Below are positions 8,345 to 15,159 of a stretch of 20,989 nt of DNA, in pieces. Source of the DNA: a virus; the IMG/VR virus record IMGVR_UViG_3300046660_000382, positions 1 through 20,989 of that record; one strand, 5' to 3'. The notes under the pieces are model-generated. The model was given only the letters and a program-made list of their open reading frames with translations, was not told the DNA's origin and searched no databases. The position numbers were made by a program, and so were the translations under genes. Positions within the stretch are counted from its first letter, which is position 1; the number at the start of each line of letters is the position of its first letter.

Positions 8345-10057
8345 CTACCAGCCTGAGAGTTCCATATCCGATTCGGTATCCCAGGTTTCCACCACGGCCT
8401 CCGCAGCCGGGTCGTTGTTGTACGGATACTTTTCTTCGGACGCTTTCCATTCGTGGTCCTTGGGCTGTTCCACAGGCGTGGGGCCGTACGTCATCCAATA
8501 GGCGTGGATGATGGCGTCAGCCCGGTCGGTGGACCTGCCGAGCCGGGTCTTGATGTCCTCTTTCTTTTCGATCTTGTACTTCGGGGTGCCTGGCTGTGTG
8601 TCGAACTTCGGGCACGTCAGCTCTGCCAGCAGTTTGTCGTCCCGGGGGAACGCGATCGTCGCGCCGCCCCTGCGGGCAGGGTTCAACAGCTCCCGCAGAT
8701 TCCACCAGGCCGCCGCACGGTCGTTGATGAACGACATCTTGCCGGTGGTGTCCTTGCGGCCGGAGTTGGCTGCCGCGATGAACGCATACGTGTCCTGACT
8801 GTCCCGGCGCAGCTTGGCCACCACACCCGAACCCACACCGATGCCGTCCACGATGTACTTGGCATTCGTCGGGGCACCGTGCAGGGCCGCGATCTGCTGG
8901 AGGTCGTCCGCCGTGGTCAACGGATCCTTGGAGGGGAACGCCCGCATCTCGCGGACCACATCACCCTGCCGGATCGCGGCGACCGTCTCGTCCTCACCGC
9001 CGTCGGAGATGTCCGCACCGATGACGATCTCACCAGGCTGCTGGGCACGGGGTTCGACCAGGCAGACAGGCTCGTCGGTGTCCGGGTCGATGATGTACGT
9101 ACCGTCCCGCCACTGCTCCCACCGGGCCATAGCCGCTTCCGCCCAGGCCAGCGGAATGACACCCTCGGAGGACGTCTCTGGGAACACAGCGCGTACCTTG
9201 GACCGGAACAGGGAGGACTCCTTGCCCCAGCCGATCATCGATTCGTACACCCAGGTCGGGCCGACCAGCGTCTTCTGGAGGGTCGGGGAGACTTCCTCGG
9301 TGGAGAACGGGATGCCCTCTTCCTGCATGTACTCGACGAGTTTCGGGTAGCGGGAGCAGGCTTCCTCGGTCATCAGCGGGGACCGCAGGGCGTCGATGCG
9401 GATCTTGTTCCACTTCTCGCCGAGCGGGTTCTCCGGTGAGCACACCTGCCGGAAGTGGCTGCCGGGGTCGGTCGGGTTCCCGATGGCCAGCACCCGTGAC
9501 GCCTCGTTGGTGACGAGAGAGTCCACGGCGTCCCAGATGGACCGGTCGACACCGCAGGCTTCGTCGATGACGACGAGGATCTGCTCAGCGTGGAACCCCT
9601 GGAAGGCGGAGTCTTCCTTGTCCGGCGGCTTCTGGCCGATGCCGACTAACTCGCCGTTGATTTTCCAGGACGGTATCGGGGAAGACAGTATCTGGCCTGG
9701 TAGTGAAAACCCGCGTTCCTTGGCCAGGTTGTGGGCGCGTTGGATGTAGCGCCAGAGGATGGAAGCCACCTGCCGGGCTGTGGGTGCCGTGGTGACCAGG
9801 AAGACCTGGTCCATGGGGATGGTGGCAATCCACCAAGCGGACAAACGGGACGCGAGGTGCGATTTGCCTGCGGCGTGACAGGACTGGACGGCTGTGAATC
9901 GGTGGTCCCGAACGCTCTCGCAGATCTCCCGCTGCATGGACCACATGTCTTCACCGAGAACATCGTTGACCCAGTTGGCCGCGTTCCGGTGAGAGTCCTT
10001 TTTCGCTTGTAACTCATACAGCGTGGCTAATCGGTCGGCCCATGCGTTCTGCGCCAC
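8345..10057 (-). CDS. terL: Terminase large subunit
   Basis: GTG at 10057 is preceded by AGAGGA and gives 570 aa. The ATPase domain has Walker A CHAAGKSH (60-67), the coupling region around LVTTAPTARQV, and Walker B ILVVIDEA (160-167; D165, E166). The nuclease domain has D349 in GADISDGGEDET, D404 in IVDGIGVGSGV, and D511/D514 in RSTDRADAI, the three acidic clusters of RNase H-like TerL nucleases. It packages and cuts phage DNA at the portal. The length is slightly above average and the C-terminal ~45 residues are an acidic tail. TTA codons are at residues 10, 16 and 137. A 14-bp hairpin lies in the leader, so the gene may be separately controlled. Confidence 0.95.
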   Translation of the reverse strand: MAQNAWADRLATLYELQAKKDSHRNAANWVNDVLGEDMWSMQREICESVRDHRFTAVQSCHAAGKSHLASRLSAWWIATIPMDQVFLVTTAPTARQVASILWRYIQRAHNLAKERGFSLPGQILSSPIPSWKINGELVGIGQKPPDKEDSAFQGFHAEQILVVIDEACGVDRSIWDAVDSLVTNEASRVLAIGNPTDPGSHFRQVCSPENPLGEKWNKIRIDALRSPLMTEEACSRYPKLVEYMQEEGIPFSTEEVSPTLQKTLVGPTWVYESMIGWGKESSLFRSKVRAVFPETSSEGVIPLAWAEAAMARWEQWRDGTYIIDPDTDEPVCLVEPRAQQPGEIVIGADISDGGEDETVAAIRQGDVVREMRAFPSKDPLTTADDLQQIAALHGAPTNAKYIVDGIGVGSGVVAKLRRDSQDTYAFIAAANSGRKDTTGKMSFINDRAAAWWNLRELLNPARRGGATIAFPRDDKLLAELTCPKFDTQPGTPKYKIEKKEDIKTRLGRSTDRADAIIHAYWMTYGPTPVEQPKDHEWKASEEKYPYNNDPAAEAVVETWDTESDMELSGW

Positions 10058-10135
10058 GCCATCCTCTTTCTTCCATTCCCTATGCCGGTGTGATCATTGT
10101 ACGGAAAAGTCAAGAGATAGCCGAGGGCCAGACAC

Positions 10136-10172
10136 GACGGAACCCCCGGAGGCGACCACCGGGGGTTCCGTC
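10136..10172. terminator. 14-bp perfect hairpin upstream of terL
   Basis: GACGGAACCCCCGG (10136-10149) pairs perfectly with 10159-10172 around a 9-base loop. Neither side has a clear T-run. It lies between the 109-aa gene and terL and could be a terminator ending the first part of the operon, an attenuator, or an mRNA-stabilising stem. Confidence 0.65.
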
Positions 10173-10268
10173 AACAATGCGTTGGTTGGGTGATCCTCTT
10201 CACATTAAGGCGTCCAATTGCCGCCCAACCCCCCAGAGCTACAGCCCTGAAGTTTCGCTACAGCTAGC

Positions 10269-10598
10269 CTAGCACTCCGGTGCTTCCGGTAAGGCTGCGA
10301 TGTCTTCCATGGTGTGCATCTGCATCCTGATCCGCTCCTCCGACCGGAGCCGCTGCCGGAGCGCCCGGTCCGCCAGCTCCTCCTTGAGGGACGCCCGCGC
10401 TGCGAGGGAACGGGCCTGCCCGTTGAAGAAGCTGGCCACCCCCTCCATCACCAGGCCGATGGCGTTGAACAGGTCGATGAACATCGTGGTCACGGTCCAC
10501 CGCAGGGCCCCGCCTTCCTGCTCCTCGGGAACCAGGAAGTGCAGAATCTCCGACGGAACGCTCTGGGCATCCTCGGACTCGTGGGCTTCGTCAGACAT
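10269..10598 (-). CDS. Small protein of the packaging operon, 109 aa, unknown
   Basis: ATG at 10598 is preceded by GAAGGGAG, which overlaps the stop of the upstream metallophosphoesterase gene (14-base gap). An in-frame extension upstream exists but would run through that gene, so I reject it. The N-terminus is acidic (SDEAHESEDAQ). Residues ~36-60 (TMFIDLFNAIGLVMEGVASF) are hydrophobic and could be a membrane segment or amphipathic helix. Residues 65-95 form a charged helix (LKEELADRALRQRLRSEER). I do not recognise a family. Its position directly before terL would suit a terminase accessory factor, but nothing in the sequence proves it. Confidence 0.75.
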   Translation of the reverse strand: MSDEAHESEDAQSVPSEILHFLVPEEQEGGALRWTVTTMFIDLFNAIGLVMEGVASFFNGQARSLAARASLKEELADRALRQRLRSEERIRMQMHTMEDIAALPEAPEC

Positions 10599-10612
10599 GG
10601 GCGTTGCTCCCT

Positions 10613-11863
10613 TCACAGGATGACGAGGTCGGACCAGCCGTCCGGACCTACGGAGAACACGAGCAGACCTGCGCGGGAGTCGTCGCCGGACCAGTTGGAG
10701 TACCAGGACGAGCCGTTGTCCAGGGCCGGGGCCTGCACCCAGAGCTTCCCGGAGCCCACCTCTTCGGCACGGAAGTGGTGGAAGTGGCCGGTCAGGAGGA
10801 TCCGCGCGGCAGCAACGGGCTGCTCTCCGAAGGTCTGACCGCGCCACCAGTCCACGACCTTCGACGGGTTGCGGACCTGGTGCCCGTGGGAGAGACCCAC
10901 GACGGTTCCGGCCACGTCTACGCTCACGGTCTCCTGCCAGGTCTCCGGCAGGATGAACTTCACATGCCCGAACGCGCCTTCGTTGACCGCGAAGGCGTCG
11001 GCGACCTGCTGCATCGTCTCGATGCCCCAGTCGTCGGTGGGCGGGCCGACCATCTTGCCGTTGACCCGGTGCTGCGCGTGATTGGAGGCGCACACGGCGG
11101 CCGTGACGGAGTCGAACTGCCGGGCCAGCCGCTTGAGTCCGTCAAAGGTCAAGCGCCTGTGCAGGCGGACCATCTCGGTCATCGTCAGATCGTTGGTGCC
11201 GATCTGCGCGGCCACGTTCTGCTGGCCTTCGACGCAGTCTCCGGCGTCCATCCAGTAGGCGGAGTCCACGGGGCGCCCGACGGCTTGGAGGTCCCTGATG
11301 TGGTCCTGGAGCCGGTCGAACTTCTCCGCGACGCGGGCAATCAGTTCCGGTGTCCCGCCCCGGCGGTCGACCTTGCCGGTCTGCGGGTCCGAGTAGGCGA
11401 CAACGAGGCCCCGTGACGGGGCTACAGGGGCCCTGCGGCTGCGTTTGACGCGCATGGCGTCCCGAACCATCGTCGCTATGTCCTCGGCGCCGTAACCGGC
11501 CAGGGAGGACGGCGCTACCCGGAACTTCAGCCGCCAGACAGGCCGGGTGACCGCGTCTTCGCCTTCGGCATCACGATGCCAGGCGGCGGGGTCGTGCTTG
11601 GCTTCGGTCAGCTGGACTTCCCAGCCGTTCGGGACGCTCAGCCCGAGTTCTTCGACGGCAGCCTTCCAGGCGTTCGGGTCCTGGGGACCTGTCGCGGTAG
11701 GGGCTGTGACGACGGTCATCGCACCGTCGGATCCGAAGGCGACTCCGGGCTGCCATTCCCGGCCCACGGGGGAGGTCGGTGTGCGCCCGGCGCGAGAGGA
11801 ACCGGCTTGCTCCGGGGGGAGGTTCAGCAGGGCTTCCAGGTCGCTGGAAAGGCCCCGGCTCAC
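10613..11863 (-). CDS. Calcineurin-like metallophosphoesterase
   Basis: GTG at 11863 overlaps the previous stop (GTGA), giving 416 aa. The metallophosphoesterase motifs appear in order: VVAYSDPQTGK (154-164), where Asp replaces the usual DxH pair, DAGDCVEG (206-213; D206, D209), SNHAQH (260-265; N261, H262), SHGH (325-328) and GHFHHF (359-364). Such enzymes hydrolyse phosphodiesters or phosphomonoesters with two metal ions and occur in many actinophages, often near terminase genes. Substrate is unknown; a DNA end-processing or nucleotide-cleaving role during packaging is only a guess. The first ~100 residues are Pro/Ala/Gly-rich and variable, followed by a helical region (KRSRRAPV) before the catalytic core. 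Confidence 0.9.
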   Translation of the reverse strand: MSRGLSSDLEALLNLPPEQAGSSRAGRTPTSPVGREWQPGVAFGSDGAMTVVTAPTATGPQDPNAWKAAVEELGLSVPNGWEVQLTEAKHDPAAWHRDAEGEDAVTRPVWRLKFRVAPSSLAGYGAEDIATMVRDAMRVKRSRRAPVAPSRGLVVAYSDPQTGKVDRRGGTPELIARVAEKFDRLQDHIRDLQAVGRPVDSAYWMDAGDCVEGQQNVAAQIGTNDLTMTEMVRLHRRLTFDGLKRLARQFDSVTAAVCASNHAQHRVNGKMVGPPTDDWGIETMQQVADAFAVNEGAFGHVKFILPETWQETVSVDVAGTVVGLSHGHQVRNPSKVVDWWRGQTFGEQPVAAARILLTGHFHHFRAEEVGSGKLWVQAPALDNGSSWYSNWSGDDSRAGLLVFSVGPDGWSDLVIL

Positions 11864-12126
11864 TCAGTGCCCTTGGGGCAGCGGCAGCCTGAAGCGGTGC
11901 CGCGTTTGCGGTGCCTCAGGAGTGTCTTGTCGGTGATGGCGTGCCCGTTGCGGGTGAGGGCGGCGGCGATGACGGATCCGGGGATCTCGGGGTTGTCCAG
12001 AACCCTGCACAGGTGCTCGCGGTCTTCGTCTGTGATCTGGCCCAGGATGCGTGCGACGGTGCACTGGGGGCCGGGATAGGTGCCGCGTCGGGATTCGACG
12101 TTCACCAGGTCGTCTTTGAGACTCAT
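11860..12126 (-). CDS. Small helix-turn-helix protein, candidate terminase small subunit
   Basis: ATG at 12126 follows AGGGGA and gives 88 aa. The middle (GPQCTVARILGQITDEDREHLCRVLDNPEIPGSVIAAALTRNG) followed by HAITDKTLLRHRKR looks like a compact helix-turn-helix in which the second helix recognises DNA. The C-terminus has GCRCPKG, a possible metal-binding pair. Genes of this type are the first gene of terminase operons in many actinophages and are annotated as HTH proteins. By position it is the best candidate for the small terminase that recognises the packaging site. It could equally be a late regulator. The sequence shows HTH character; the terminase role is inferred. Confidence 0.75.
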   Translation of the reverse strand: MSLKDDLVNVESRRGTYPGPQCTVARILGQITDEDREHLCRVLDNPEIPGSVIAAALTRNGHAITDKTLLRHRKRGTASGCRCPKGTE

Positions 12127-12362
12127 GGGTCCCCTACAGCGCTACAGGGTCCGGTTTAAGTGGACCGATTGTTTCCGGTGATCTAAACGGTAGCTTACGA
12201 AACATGTTTACGGGAGCCTGCAACGAACGCTGCAAATGGCACATTACTGAAGGGGCCGTGTTAGAGGGTAGATTGAACGGCCATTGACACATGCCGTATG
12301 CTGCATTCCGCCTTGTCGTCACACTGACTACAAGGCCCCAACTCGCCCCAGGGGGACCTGTA
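12127..12362. promoter_or_regulatory. Divergent control region between the late operon and the membrane-protein gene
   Basis: This 236-base gap separates the leftward late operon from a rightward gene, so it must hold promoters for both. It contains the palindrome AAACATGTTT (12200-12209), a GGTCC/GGACC dyad near 12150, AGAGGGTAGATT (12263-12274), which partly matches the early promoter core, and TTGACA at 12284 with no convincing -10. I cannot place exact start points. Confidence 0.45.
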
Positions 12363-12908
12363 ATGTCCGAGCAGTACCCGACCCAGCCGCCCTATCACAC
12401 TCCGCAGTACGCACCGCCGCAGCCGCCGAAGAAGAAGAGCAAGAAGTGGCTGTACATCGGTATCGGGGCTGCCGTCTTCATCACCATCATCGTGGCGGCG
12501 TCGTCCAACGGAGGCGAGGACACCGACAAGCCGTCTGCCTCTTCCGCCCAGCCCGCCCAGTCCGCTGCGGGTAAGAGTGAGGCCACCAAGCCCAAGGCGA
12601 AGGCGCCCGAGGCGTCCACGGTGGACCAGTTCAAGGCGTTCGTGAGCAAGCACGGCACGGCGACCGAAAAGGCTGCTTCCAAGCACGTCACCAAGATCCA
12701 GGGCGCCGACAACAAGAACGACATCCTGGACGCGCCGGAGGTCTACACCGACTACTCCGGTGATCTGATGAGCGAGGACGCCGCCAGCGGCAAGCTGATC
12801 GCTTCCTCCTTCGCGGACTGGCAGGCCAGCCGGGGCAAGGACTCCAAGAACGGCCTGGTCACGGTGTACAACAAGACGGGCGAGCTGCTGAGCAACGGCA
12901 ACTACTAG
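12363..12908 (+). CDS. Single-pass membrane protein with extracytoplasmic domain (moron-like)
   Basis: ATG at 12363 is chosen because CAGGGGGA precedes it. The 181-aa product has a short Pro/Tyr/Gln-rich cytoplasmic N-terminus, a positive cluster KKKSKK, one transmembrane helix WLYIGIGAAVFITIIVAA (~29-46), then a Ser/Ala/Pro/Lys linker and a ~90-residue outer domain (VDQFKAFVSKHGTATEKAASKHV, then YTDYSGDLMSEDAASGKLIASSFADW). By the positive-inside rule the C-terminal domain faces outward. It is a lone rightward gene between leftward units and has its own strong terminator, which is typical of prophage morons such as superinfection-exclusion proteins. The fold resembles Streptomyces small secreted or membrane proteins of unknown function. 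No enzymatic motif is seen. Confidence 0.85.
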   Translation: MSEQYPTQPPYHTPQYAPPQPPKKKSKKWLYIGIGAAVFITIIVAASSNGGEDTDKPSASSAQPAQSAAGKSEATKPKAKAPEASTVDQFKAFVSKHGTATEKAASKHVTKIQGADNKNDILDAPEVYTDYSGDLMSEDAASGKLIASSFADWQASRGKDSKNGLVTVYNKTGELLSNGNY

Positions 12909-12923
12909 ACCGCAGACAAAGAA

Positions 12924-12951
12924 GGGGCGGAAGTCAGATGACTTCCGCCCC
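12924..12951 (+). terminator. 13-bp perfect hairpin terminator after the membrane-protein gene
   Basis: GGGGCGGAAGTCA (12924-12936) pairs perfectly with 12939-12951 across a 2-base centre, 15 bases after the stop. It may also terminate leftward transcription coming from the HNH-like gene. Confidence 0.8.
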
Positions 12952-13010
12952 TCGGTGTTTCCTCGATCAGTACGTACGACGGCGTACAAGGGAACCGCCT
13001 TTCAGTCAGG

Positions 13011-13511
13011 TCAGATCACGGGGGGTGTGTAATCGGGATCCTGCCAGTCCTTGTTGTGCACGATCTTCTGAATCGTGCGCAGGCTCACGCCGTACTTCTT
13101 GGCCAGGGCGCGTTGTGAGGGGCGCAACGTGACGTCTTCAACGCTGTAGTCCTGGCGGATGCCGTCCACCTGGGACTTTGTGAGCACGTGATGAGTGTGC
13201 TTCTCCCCCTGATGGGTGGGATGCCGGTCCTTTCCGCGTGCCGCGCGGACCTCATGGAGGGTGCCCCACTTCAGATTGTCGGCGTGATTGTTGAACGCGT
13301 CGCCGTCGATGTTCACGGCAACATGGTCCGGCGACGGCGGGGGGCCGTGGAAAGTTGTGCAGACCAGGGTCTTTACCGCGTACGAGCGCCGTACACCGTT
13401 GAGGGTGATCTTCACCCGGGCATAGCCCCCTGAGTTGACAATGGTCACCCACTGGCCCGAAGGGGCTTGGATCCGGCCGTCGCGGGTGATTTTGTAGCCG
13501 GGCAGGTCCAC
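13011..13511 (-). CDS. HNH-like homing endonuclease family protein with HTH tail, catalytic His apparently missing
   Basis: GTG at 13511 is preferred over GTG at 13529 because AGGAG lies 7 bases upstream and the distance to the promoter (37 bases) matches sister genes; this gives 166 aa. The N-terminus (LPGYKITRDGRI) resembles a NUMOD4-type module. The middle follows the HNH_3 pattern: VKTLVCTTFHGPPPSPDHVAV, then NIDGDAFNNHADNLKWGT. Here the usual VNH(K/I)DG reads AVNIDG, so the catalytic His is Asn; the second Asn pair and the NLKWGT element are intact. The C-terminal ~50 residues (SQRALAKKYGVSLRTIQKIV) form a helix-turn-helix. It may be a weakened or inactive nuclease, possibly kept as a DNA-binding protein. 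Confidence 0.8.
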   Translation of the reverse strand: MDLPGYKITRDGRIQAPSGQWVTIVNSGGYARVKITLNGVRRSYAVKTLVCTTFHGPPPSPDHVAVNIDGDAFNNHADNLKWGTLHEVRAARGKDRHPTHQGEKHTHHVLTKSQVDGIRQDYSVEDVTLRPSQRALAKKYGVSLRTIQKIVHNKDWQDPDYTPPVI

Positions 13512-13547
13512 GAGGCGTCTCCTAGTCACGTGCTGTTCGCTTTGATA

Positions 13548-13582
13548 TATCTACCCTAGCAGTAAGGGGCGGAGTGACACAA
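13548..13582 (-). promoter_or_regulatory. Early promoter copy 1 (HNH-like gene)
   Basis: On the minus strand, -35 TTGTGT (13577-13582), an 18-base spacer and -10 TAGGGT (13553-13558) sit in the core GCTAGGGTAGATA (13548-13560). The -35 is exactly the loop of the upstream gene's terminator. The gene starts 37 bases downstream. Confidence 0.75.
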
Positions 13583-13593
13583 CACCCCGCCCC
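13566..13593 (-). terminator. Terminator hairpin after the AcrVA2-like gene
   Basis: GGGGCGGAGTG (13566-13576) pairs with CACCCCGCCCC (13583-13593) with one mismatch, directly after the stop at 13601. The 6-base loop doubles as the -35 of the next promoter. Confidence 0.75.
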
Positions 13594-13600
13594 CAACCGC

Positions 13601-14713
13601 CTACTTCACCTTAACGATCGTCGTATCCGCTACAGACCCGTCGGCGTTGATCGGCATCGGCCCGAGCCACTTCACCTTGCGCTCCGTGCGCCCCGGACCG
13701 TACCGGTAGGTGTGGAAGTGCGCCCGCCTCCAGTGAGGCCGTGGAGACTTCCTGGAGCCCTGTGCACCCTTCGGCCCGCGCGGCTCCACCTCATCCCCCT
13801 CCCAGCCCTCCAGAGAGGCCAGGACGGGCCCGGAATGGTAGCCCACCAGGTACCGGTCCACCTTCCCGCCGCCCTGCTTACGGTCCCACTTGTTGCGCCT
13901 CGGAGGGGCCGGGGCCGTGAACGGCTTCGGCTTCGACTCCAGGTTCTGAGACACCAGATACAGCATGTGAGGGACCATTACGTGCAGCAGACCCGACATG
14001 TACTGCTGCTGTGCGTTCTCCGTCTGATCCATGATCGTCGGGTCCCACGCGAACCGGTTCATACCCTGTGCGATCAGTTCCCCGACCGTGGCATCCGCCC
14101 CGGTGATCGGCAGCGTGATACGGCAGTAATCCCAGTCGATGACTTCTTTGTGATTGTCCGACAGCACCTCTGACACCGCCGTCAGGTGGAAGGCTTCTGC
14201 CCGCTCATCCTGAGTGTCCACGTAGTGCTGACGGCCTGTCATACCCGCCGCATACCAACCGATCAGCCTGATCGGTTTACCTGCCGAGTCCTTCAGCATC
14301 ACCGGCTCCCCCAGGAAAATCAGGGGGTTGAGGTGGGTCAGATGCTTGAGCACCAGGGGCGGGAACTTGTCACTGTCCGACGATCGGAGATGCCCGATCA
14401 TCCCGGGGTGGATGTCCAATACCACCCGGGACTTGCCCCACATCTTGTGTACGGCGACTTCCTGAATGGTCATCCTCACGTGGTGGGCCATCGTGGGGTC
14501 ACTAGGCATAAATACCCCACGCGCGGCGTGGCCGTCCTCAGTGACCGCGTCTACGAGAGGATCCCAGTCGTTGTCCTCCAGCCACTGTCGGGCCGCGAGA
14601 GCACGTCGTTCCAGGTCGCTGACCAGCTTCTGAGCCGTCCAGGGGTGTTCCTTGTAGGGGTACATGCCCACGAGGGCGTAAGGCGGAACGAGGGCTTTGG
14701 CGCGGTCGGCCAT
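13601..14713 (-). CDS. AcrVA2-like protein, 370 aa
   Basis: ATG at 14713 follows ACGGAG. The C-terminal segment SPRPHWRRAHFHTYRYGPGR (322-341), followed by a Lys-rich strand and WLGPMPIN, resembles the conserved tail (RPHxRRGHxHxxxYGxGR then WIxP) that I know from AcrVA2 and its relatives on phages and plasmids. AcrVA2 itself is an anti-CRISPR that lowers Cas12a production by acting on its translation. Relatives are widespread even where Cas12a is absent, so the general role of the family is open. The N-terminal two thirds are mixed alpha/beta with no catalytic motif I recognise. The gene has its own promoter and terminator. The family call is from memory of the tail motif; function here is inferred. 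Confidence 0.8.
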   Translation of the reverse strand: MADRAKALVPPYALVGMYPYKEHPWTAQKLVSDLERRALAARQWLEDNDWDPLVDAVTEDGHAARGVFMPSDPTMAHHVRMTIQEVAVHKMWGKSRVVLDIHPGMIGHLRSSDSDKFPPLVLKHLTHLNPLIFLGEPVMLKDSAGKPIRLIGWYAAGMTGRQHYVDTQDERAEAFHLTAVSEVLSDNHKEVIDWDYCRITLPITGADATVGELIAQGMNRFAWDPTIMDQTENAQQQYMSGLLHVMVPHMLYLVSQNLESKPKPFTAPAPPRRNKWDRKQGGGKVDRYLVGYHSGPVLASLEGWEGDEVEPRGPKGAQGSRKSPRPHWRRAHFHTYRYGPGRTERKVKWLGPMPINADGSVADTTIVKVK

Positions 14714-14741
14714 GATGATCTCCGTAAGGGGTGGTTACTTA

Positions 14742-14776
14742 TATCTACCCTAGCCGAAATAGCTCAGAAAGGGAAA
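14742..14776 (-). promoter_or_regulatory. Early promoter copy 2 (AcrVA2-like gene)
   Basis: Exact core GCTAGGGTAGATA on the minus strand (14742-14754), -10 TAGGGT at 14747-14752. The -35 at 14771-14776 (TTTCCC, 18-base spacer) is weak. The start codon lies 29 bases downstream. Confidence 0.7.
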
Positions 14777-14802
14777 CTCGACAACAGAGCCGACCCCAAT
14801 TT

Positions 14803-14831
14803 CGTTGCAGCGACCACACCACGCAGCAACG
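14803..14831. repeat. 29-bp repeat, copy 1
   Basis: Begins CGTTGCAGCG and ends ACCACGCAGCAACG; 25 of 29 bases match copy 2 at 14876-14904. The ends are inverted (CGTTGC/GCAACG), so each copy is also an imperfect dyad. Confidence 0.75.
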
Positions 14832-14875
14832 AACTGCGGCCTTTGATTGCTACGTCCCATGCCAGCAGCCAGCTG

Positions 14876-14904
14876 CGTTGCAGCGTTAGCACCACGCAGC
14901 AACG
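14876..14904. repeat. 29-bp repeat, copy 2
   Basis: Same ends as copy 1, with TTAG replacing ACCA in the centre. It lies 29 bases beyond the stop of the zinc-finger gene and may act as its transcription stop or as a protein-binding site. The rest of the gap 14757-14933 shows no gene. Confidence 0.75.
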
Positions 14905-14933
14905 CAGCAACCGCCACCGTGGCTGCGGATCTG

Positions 14934-15104
14934 CTAGCTACCGCTGGACGGCTTGGCGGCGAGTACCTCGGGGCACAGGAATTCCAGGTCTCCCCCGGGC
15001 AGCACGTGCAGGCGTACCAGACCGGACCGGCCCTCGGGCTTTTCGTAAACGGTCTCCCCGTGACAAGACGGGCATTTGTTCAGATCTACGGTCTTGTGGG
15101 TCAT
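14934..15104 (-). CDS. 56-aa zinc-finger protein
   Basis: ATG at 15104 follows GGGAGG, giving MTHKTVDLNKCPSCHGETV and a TAG stop at 14934. C11 and C14 in CPSCH, plus a later Cys in EFLCPE, suggest a small zinc ribbon, although a fourth ligand is not obvious (H15 or H35 are possible). An early-type promoter core lies 28 bases upstream. A competing frame overlaps it but lacks a ribosome site and is Arg-rich, as expected for a shadow. Such tiny zinc proteins are common in phage early regions and often bind host enzymes or nucleic acid; no specific function can be given. Confidence 0.75.
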   Translation of the reverse strand: MTHKTVDLNKCPSCHGETVYEKPEGRSGLVRLHVLPGGDLEFLCPEVLAAKPSSGS

Positions 15105-15131
15105 GATCCCTCCCGGCGTATGCGATCCGCA

Positions 15132-15144
15132 TATCTACGCTAGC
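15132..15144 (-). promoter_or_regulatory. Early promoter copy 3 (zinc-finger gene)
   Basis: Core GCTAGCGTAGATA on the minus strand, one mismatch from the consensus; -10 TAGCGT at 15137-15142. The -35 position falls inside the terminator stem of the preceding gene. Confidence 0.65.
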
Positions 15145-15159
15145 ACTGAGGGTGGCCCA

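Noticed and set aside
10093-10117. TTGACT and TACAAT before terL as a promoter
   Set aside because: The hexamers are only 6 bases apart, far too close for a sigma-70-type promoter.
10599-11093. Upstream extension of the 109-aa gene
   Set aside because: It would overlap ~480 bases of the metallophosphoesterase gene; a good ribosome site marks the internal ATG at 10598.
14803-14904. 29-bp repeats as a CRISPR array
   Set aside because: Only two copies with internal differences, one 44-base interval, and no cas genes nearby.
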